This document shows, piece by piece, positions 42,270-49,024 of a stretch of DNA of 49,024 nucleotides (its first letter is position 1; the number at the start of each line of letters is the position of its first letter). The position numbers and the translations under genes are program-made. This DNA comes from Lingula anatina (taxonomy: Eukaryota > Brachiopoda > Lingulata > Lingulida > Lingulidae): assembly GCF_001039355.2 (NCBI RefSeq), contig NW_019775461.1, forward strand, positions 294,034 to 343,057. The letters run 5' to 3'. Below the pieces are notes generated by a model. The model was not told the DNA's origin. It worked only from the letters and a program-made list of their open reading frames with translations, and did not search any database.

Positions 42270-45200
42270 ATGAACATAATGATTGTAACAGTTGCATATC
42301 TTGGAGCCGTCCTCACATTAGCCTACAGCCAAGAATGTGATCCGTCACAGAGCTGTGCTTCACAGCAGCCCTACGCCCATTTAGTGGCAAACAAAGACCA
42401 GCCTCTAAATCACTTCTATTTGGCCGGCATGTTCGATGTGCACGAGATCGACCCCAACCCATACAAATGTGGAGCACTCCGAGAAAAGGGCATACAAAAC
42501 ATGCAGGCATTTTTCTGGGCGCTGAAGACATTTCGTCAGCGATACAATGAGACGAAATTATTCGAAGGTGTGGATGTTGGGGGGCTGGCGTTTGACTTTT
42601 GTACGCGGCCCCACCAGGCTGTTCAGTACCTATTCAATTTGGAACGCTGTGATTTGGCATATGGTGCTGATCCACCAGTGAAGCCTTCCAATATCTTAGC
42701 TTATATTGGACCAGCACGAAGTAGCCAGGCTTTGGAAGCCGGCAGAATATTAGGTCATATGAAAAAGACTGTTATAAGTCATTCTGCAAACAGCCCCACA
42801 TTAAGCGACACAAATGTGTTTAAAACGTTTCTCCGCACGCAGCCATCAGACAGTGAGCAATCCCAAGTTCTTATCGAGATTATCAAGGCGCAGTCAAACT
42901 GGGACGCTGTGCAAGTAGTGTACCGGGCAGACGAAGATGGAACCGCGGGAAAAGAAAATTTTAAAAAGATGGCCGTCGAAAATGGTCTGTGCGTTGCGCA
43001 GGAGATTAAATTACCACTCGTTGTAAACAATGCAGTTATGGACGGCGTTGTTGACAAACTAAGTGCGTTTCCAAACACCAAAGGAGTCATCATCTTTGGA
43101 ACTCACGTGGAGGCTAGAAATGTGTTACAAGCAATAAAAAGGAGAGGTGCGGAAAGGGAATTTACATTTATGTCCACTACGTCATGGGGTACACTCATGC
43201 AAGTAGTCAAGGGCGTAGAGCAGGCAGCTGACGGGGCCGTAACATTATCGTTAGTGCCCGGTAACATGGATTCCTTCAATGCGTTTCGTGACTACTACCG
43301 CGCTCTCAGACCAACAACAAACCTCACAACTCAAAACCCAATTTTTGCGTCATTCTGGGAGGAAAAATTTGCCTGCGATCTGCCAGGCTCCACGAACAGG
43401 GGGGTTCCTTGTGAGCCTAACACCAATAATTTGGATACTTCTGAGATTGATTTATCCACTGCGTACGTTATTCAAGCAGTTGACGTCGCTCTCCATGGTA
43501 TAGAGAATGCCCGGAGTGCCATGTGTCCAAACGTCAACCAAATTTGCACCGAGTTCTCAAACAGTGACGCCCAGTTAGACAAAATTTATGCAGAAATCCT
43601 TAAAATTTCACTCCCTGGGGTTTCTTTCCAGGGGAACGGAGACGCAGCAGTTGTGAATTTTGCCATTAACACGTTTAGTGCAAATCGCAACCAGTATGAA
43701 TTGGTAAGTGGGTACCTTTAATGCAGGCATATTCGTATTTTTTGATAAAAAAAGATAATTGGCGGTTTCCTTAAAGGGGCGGTTATGTTCATGATGTCTG
43801 AATTTTGTAAACGGTTATTTAGTGCATACAGATTCATAATACTGCATTTAACAGTGTGATACTTACATTAATCAGTCCATTTAAAGACTAAGATATACCT
43901 AAAATAGATGTACCTAAAATAAGGGGGACTAATTAGTCATGTCCCTTTTTTCTATTGACTTTTTCAGAAATATTTGAAACTTAAGGCTTCATTAAGTCGC
44001 TTGGCAGGCAAGCAATTGAAGAAATGAAACTGATTGAATTAATAGTATGGTCACTGAATACTCATATTTCTGTACCTTCCTGCCTCCAATATTCAGTTTA
44101 TGTCGCCCCATTTTTAAAAAGTCGATTGCACCATAAATGTTGAGTACTTAAATAATAATAAAGTAAATTACGACAACAGTGTGGCACCTAATAATCATTG
44201 TATGTACAAAGCGGAAAAAGGACACTTTTTTATAGTAGGCACTTGCGCAATTTTTCTTAAACAATTGATTTTTTTCCAGATAGAAACATATGTGAAAGGA
44301 ACACCATTGTCCCAGCCTCCAAATATGGGCAGTTCTACTTGTCCAACTTGTCAAGTGTGTGAAGCCGTTACTTCTCCCATCACTACCACCACCATCTCTG
44401 CAGAGCAAACTTCAAGTGCTACCACCGCGTCTACTACGTCCACTACGTTGCGGACAACTAATGGTGGTAACGGCGGACAGACTCAACCAACCGCCGCCCC
44501 ACAGCAGCAAAAGGCCCCGTCAGGAATACGGAAACAAGACTCTTGGGTTATCGCAATTCTTGTGCTGTCAAGTCTTGGTATTCTCCTGATCATTGTATTT
44601 GAGGTCTACATTATTGTAAAGGTGTCTGGTACCCCATTCTCAAAGTGGAAAGTGTTGTGGCTGGGGCAGCTCCTTTTGTTTGGTATATTTCTCAGCTATC
44701 TGGTTCTTTTCGCCTACGTACCGTATCAGACCACGGCAACGTGTGGTATCATTCGATTTGGTATTGGATTTTGCTACGCCTTTATGTTTGGTGTGCTGAT
44801 TGTGAAGCTTATGAATATTTTCCAATCAAAGAAGACTGGTTATCTTCATGGCGTGTTCCAAATACTGCTTTTCCTATTCATTCTCCTTGTCCAGGTTGGA
44901 ATTGACTCGACGTGGTTAATAGTAGAACCTGCCCAAGGAGTTTGGGTCACGGGACAAACATGGTATTGCAGACATTTACATTTTAGTAGCCACGTCTTAT
45001 CGCTTGTCTACGTCATGTTCCTGATTCTCCTCTGTATAATTCTGGCTGTAAGATCCTACAGAGTTAAATCAAATCACAGAGAGAATATCCTAATTGGAAT
45101 CGCAGCTGGTGCCACTGCTGCCTTATGGATTGCATGGGCATTGATCGGTCACCTTTCTCCACATTCACGGGAAGACTTTTCCGATTACTGGGACCCCGCA

Positions 45201-46230
45201 ACTGCGTTTGGACTTTGGTGCACAGCGACGTTAATCCTCCTTGTCATGTTCTTGCCGAAAGTAAAACGTTTAAAAAGTATGACCATTGACAAATTCCTTA
45301 AGGCAGAAGACGAGTGGGATCGTGGTAGTGTAATGACAGGCAGCGTGTATAAAGCACCAGGTTCTGTGGTGTATGTTAACAATGGGGCATACGCTGGAGG
45401 AGTCAATGGTACACTCCCTTCCAAACAACCGCCACACGATAACGGCCTGTACACGGACGTTCCCACCCTGTCAAGATCTGTGCACAGCGTCAATGATCCA
45501 CGTAAGAGATATTTTTTCGAATTTATTTAAGGCCCCTATAAATGAAATAATCTATCCAGTCTAATAGTAATTTTAGAGTTTGAAACAGTTTTTTTTTAAT
45601 GAAAATCGTGAACACTTAGATACTGAGTAAACTTAAAATACTTTACAGCAGTACGAATACATGTATTATTCAACCGTGATCTTAGAAGATATTGAAAAGT
45701 TTTTTTATGAAAACAGTGTTCCAATATGTGAGTATATGATCTTTTCAGATGGCTTAGTTCTGCGACATCCAGGGTCCGTTTACGAGAGTAACACCATGAG
45801 AAGTGCGCCACCAAATGTCATATATGGTACACCGGGTACATTAAAGTCACAGAGAGGCGGAGGTGGCTCCGTCTACAGTTATGGTAGACCATACAGACCA
45901 GGTACACCAGTAGACTACGCTGCAAGAAGCCATACTTTGGATGCTAGAAGTAAACCATCATCTGAATACGCCTACCCTACGTCAACGAACAAGGCCAAGC
46001 ACAATATGAAAAGTACGTGTAAATGAAAGAATGTTTTTTTTTTTTTGCGAAAAAGTTTAATTTGAATTAAAATGTGTTTTTGCTTAAGTATAAAAAAGGT
46101 CATAGTTTGCATTTCAGGAGTGATTCAAGCTATAATAATCAAATTCAGCTTGTGACATTAAGGTTACAATAACATTTATGTTTTTTCTGTTTCAGAGGCC
46201 AAATCGTATCAAGACCTGGGTCCACTGTAG
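42270..46230 (+). CDS. Class C GPCR: mGluR-like Venus-flytrap domain, mucin-like linker, GPRC5/BOSS-like 7TM
   Basis: Exons 42270-43703, 44280-45501, 45749-46012 and 46196-46230 encode 984 residues. Order: signal peptide (MNIMIVTVAYLGAVLTLAYS); ligand-binding Venus-flytrap (ANF-receptor) domain to about 478 with mGluR-type landmarks KCGALREKGIQ, LSD, QPSDSEQ, FWEEKFAC and HGIENARSAMCP; a short CPTCQVC; a Thr/Ser/Pro-rich stretch (about 506-560); seven membrane spans (about 566-808); and a Tyr/Gly/Pro/Ser-rich tail ending SYQDLGPL. The helices carry the family disulfide cysteines (TTATC at span 3, WYC in loop 2). IDSTWLI, ALWIAWALIG, WDPATAFG and MFLPKVKRL resemble GPRC5/BOSS receptors more than mGluRs. 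The nine-cysteine domain of mGluRs is missing. The start ATG directly follows a splice acceptor, so the leader is spliced. AATAAA lies at 46910-46915. The ligand is unknown. Confidence 0.88.
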
Positions 46231-46909
46231 TGAAGTTTCGAAATGCCGGAAACGGATGTTACAATTAGAATATTTAATCATAAACAAGTGCCATACCTAG
46301 ATCTGACAGTATTCCTCATGTTTTATTTTAAATTAAGAAAATATAAGAGAGGCTCCGAAAGAAAGATTACGTTAAGAACTTTTCCAAAGGAATGTGGCAG
46401 TCACGTTTTACCACCGCTCAGAAATTGCACAGGAACCTTTCAAACGTAAAAACACCTTTACGTTTCAAGTCACACATAAGTTTATCTTAGAAATGACATG
46501 TGTAAGGTTTCATCAAAAGGGCTCTTTTCGATATCTTTTCTTTCAGTTTAATGCAATTCCAGGTTGACTTACTTTGTATCAAGTTTCTCACGCTTCAGTA
46601 CACTATTGTCGACATAGTAAAAACAGCTTTAAAATTCTGTTTCTTTAGTGTTATTTCAATATTCTTACTTCAAGATTATAATTTAACAAGTACTTATATA
46701 TTTTATATTTAAAGTTAACATTTAAGTGTCTTGAGTCAAATTACACAACAAATTGTGAACTAGGTAAATAACCTGATGGGTTACTTCATATCGTAAATAT
46801 TTAACTTATTTATTCACGTTGTATAAAGCAAATGTACAGAGGAAAGTATGTAAGTTAGGGTCTATAGCCTAAATGGAATCCCAACTAACCTTTTTTCATT
46901 TAAAAAACT

Positions 46910-46915
46910 AATAAA
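46910..46915 (+). promoter_or_regulatory. Probable GPCR poly(A) signal
   Basis: AATAAA 680 bases past the stop at 46228-46230. The intervening 3' UTR is AT-rich, without other features seen. Confidence 0.45.
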
Positions 46916-47339
46916 GTTATGTATTCATTTGTTATGGCGTGTAAAACTTAAGGAGTGCTTAAGGAGTAGGAATTGGTGCATTAGAACGACGAAATTTCTG
47001 GAGTTCACAACAAAGTTTAAAAACTCATGACTGCAACTTCATGTAGTTGTAATTTAAAAACATCTTTGCGAGATTCGTCTTACAGACCGCTTTGTGCAAT
47101 TTTGATAGAAAAGACATTATAAGCCAAGCAAAAGGTTATATGAAAGCATTTCAAGAACTTTTAGTACGAGGGAAAAAGTTTTTAGAGTGCTGCACTAATG
47201 ATGATATTCCTCCGAACGGTCTATAGTAAGCAATTTTGAATCCTTAAATTGCCAAAAGTGGTTATTTCCATAGTCATAAGTATAGTATATAGTATACATA
47301 TAATAGAATGAGTTGTAATCCACGTTAAACATTTAATCC
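46916..47339. other. Short convergent intergenic stretch
   Basis: AT-rich DNA between the two predicted poly(A) sites. Nothing recognisable in it beyond short TA-rich runs near 47280. Confidence 0.4.
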
Positions 47340-47345
47340 TTTATT
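47340..47345 (-). promoter_or_regulatory. Possible poly(A) signal for the right-edge minus-strand gene
   Basis: AATAAA on the minus strand, about 515 bases beyond the stop at 47861-47863. Confidence 0.35.
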
Positions 47346-47860
47346 GGTTGAAGTTGTAAACAAGAGTGCCCCAAGAGCATGAAGTGTAAACCAGCCATAG
47401 TACTGCCAGTAGAAAGAAACAGTTGTATATTTCCATTAAATATCAACATTGTTACACATATATTTACTTATTTACCATGTTAATCATTATAAATGTATTT
47501 ACATCATTTTATAAATGAAAAGAACGTCTTCATTCAATTGTTGTTGTTGTTCATTGATTCTGTCGTGTTTTTTTCGCCATAATTAAAAGCACGAAAATTA
47601 AATAGTATACTTCAGTGTATGTATGTATTCCATAATATGCAATTATAAAGAGAAATTAAGTCGCGAGCAACTAGTCTAGAAGTGAAACAAAGATAAGCGC
47701 TCTTTATAAATATTGTTTTCTCATCTAAAATAATTAAGATGCCTGAAGGTCCCTCTAGTCCTTCTAATTTTTCACCTATTTGTCTTCCTTGCTTATGAAA
47801 CCTCCATGAAAGACGTATTAATACTAAGAGTCAAGTTTTTGAACTTTGCTGGATTGTACA

Positions 47861-48888
47861 TTACATACGTCTGGCAGGTTTGACAGCATACACATACGCA
47901 GGGTCATCTAACGAGCGAGTGGTGGATCCTGGCGCGAACACTTCACCTGTTCGCGTCGTCGTTGGATAGGTGGAATACATTTCTATTGGTTCACCTAGAT
48001 AATCACATGAAATATTATCAAATTTTTACAGGATTTGTTGGCTTACCTTTTCTTTAGTGAAAAGGTAAACTAGTTTCAATAGAATGAGAGAGGAGGCCTT
48101 GTTAAAAAACTAATCCATCTGTATGAAAGAACTAGACTACGATAGAGACAAGTCATAGCATGGTCACTCCTCTGGAGGAATTTTTATCATTACAATACAA
48201 TAAATTCTAAATCAGAAAAATATTTAATAATTCCAAAACAATGGCAGTGTTATTATACCATGCTACTGATATTTCAGATCATCCTTACACTCCAATTGCA
48301 GATGGAATATATTTCTATTGTATCTATTCATATTATACAGACTTGACATTTAATATGGAATATTTCAGTTTCGAAGGTATGTCTAGGTAAAAATGCGTTC
48401 TTTTTTCAAAAAACTCCAATCTCATATAAGATTTGTGAATGGAGAAGTGTGTAGTCAGGTGTGTCGCTACCAATTAACTGACTTTCATGTCTGTTGCGCT
48501 GCTATATTATGTAATATGTAGTGATTTAGTTGGGTAGTGTTCCTTTAGGCTGGTCAAAGCTTGGCTTAGGCAAAGCTTGGTTCTGTCAAAAAAGTACCCA
48601 TATGTCGGCAACCACTGCATAGAAGAATTTGAAATTTTGCATGCAAGCGGTCAGTTTTGCAGTGCGTAAGATGAGTCAAGTAGTGCATTACAAATTTGTT
48701 AATCTATGGCAGAATGGCGCGAAAAAGACAGACATTACCAGACAGATCATAGCGCCAAACGGAACGGTCCCCACAGTTTTATAGAGTAATGCCCAGACTG
48801 ATGCACCTACACAGAGGTCACCCCCAATGTATCAAAATCTTACCTACAGGGTACAGGACCCACTGTCTTTCGGGATACGCTGCTGCAA
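47861..48888 (-). CDS. Probable last two coding exons of an unrecognised minus-strand gene (5' part outside window)
   Basis: Exon 48844-48888 (45 bases) follows TTTTGTTTAG and ends before GTAAGA. Exon 47861-47994 follows GATTATCTAG and ends in TAA. In the one frame that links them without stops they read AAAYPERQWVLYPV, then GEPIEMYSTYPTTTRTG, EVFAPGSTTRSLDDPAYVY and AVKPARRM. The Tyr/Pro/Thr/Ser-rich composition suits a disordered cytoplasmic tail. It is loosely like the tail of the neighbouring GPCR, so a tail-to-tail paralog is possible, but there is no alignment strong enough to claim it. Support is limited to good splice sites, matching phase and non-random composition. Confidence 0.5.
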
Positions 48889-49024
48889 CTAAACAAAAAA
48901 CACTTAGTCCGTTCAGAACGAGGGGTAAATTGCCACCAAAATGCGTTTTTCAAAGCCCTTAGCGAACACCAAACTGGTTTTAGCAGGTAAGAACACCAAA
49001 CGACCTCCGAGGCACCCACTGTAA
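48889..49024. other. Right edge, probable intron of the minus-strand gene
   Basis: No further exon could be assigned before the window ends. Confidence 0.3.

Noticed and set aside
48010-48130. A possible minus-strand exon ending at a GTAAGC donor near 48046
   Set aside because: All frames meet stops between the candidate acceptor and donor, and the exon at 48844-48888 joins the terminal exon cleanly instead.

Overview
The window is from an invertebrate animal nuclear genome. It is AT-rich, its genes have many short GT-AG introns and AATAAA poly(A) signals, and its intergenic DNA holds MITE-like repeats and microsatellites. The protein set and a TTAA-flanked element whose ends read AGGGATAATAACTC point to a lophotrochozoan, most likely a mollusc. 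That assignment is inference, because no species-specific marker can be read directly.

Layout, left to right. Positions 626-1111 (+) hold the last two coding exons of an unrecognised gene. Positions 2809-16439 (-) hold a complete CSPG4/NG2-type proteoglycan: signal-peptide exon, two laminin-G domains, a long CSPG-repeat ectodomain, one membrane span, and a tail ending in QYWV. Its first coding exon lies in a 1.1 kb segment present twice, and the two copies abut exactly at the single undetermined base (15541). This is best read as two overlapping contig ends that were never merged. Positions 16959-20382 (+) hold an MPV17L2-like inner-membrane protein with two interchangeable versions of exon 2. 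Positions 21375-29057 (-) hold KRI1, a nucleolar ribosome-assembly factor with 18 coding exons, one of them followed by a GC-AG intron. Positions 29976-36727 (+) hold PIGG, the GPI-anchor ethanolamine-phosphate transferase 2, with 13 coding exons. Positions 36728-42269 show no supported coding gene and probably contain the promoter and 5' leader intron of the next gene. Positions 42270-46230 (+) hold a class C GPCR with an mGluR-like Venus-flytrap domain, a Thr/Ser/Pro linker in place of the usual cysteine-rich domain, and a 7TM bundle resembling GPRC5/BOSS receptors. At 47861-48888 (-) are the probable last two coding exons of a gene that runs off the right edge.

Gene orientation gives two divergent pairs with short shared upstream regions (CSPG4/MPV17L2 at 16440-16958; KRI1/PIGG at 29058-29975) and convergent ends at the left-edge gene/CSPG4, MPV17L2/KRI1 and GPCR/right-edge gene. 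The genes do not form one pathway. Two are organelle or ribosome housekeeping genes (MPV17L2, KRI1), one makes GPI anchors, and two are cell-surface signalling or adhesion proteins. The observations most worth following up are the receptor architecture, the MPV17L2 exon pair and the assembly duplication.
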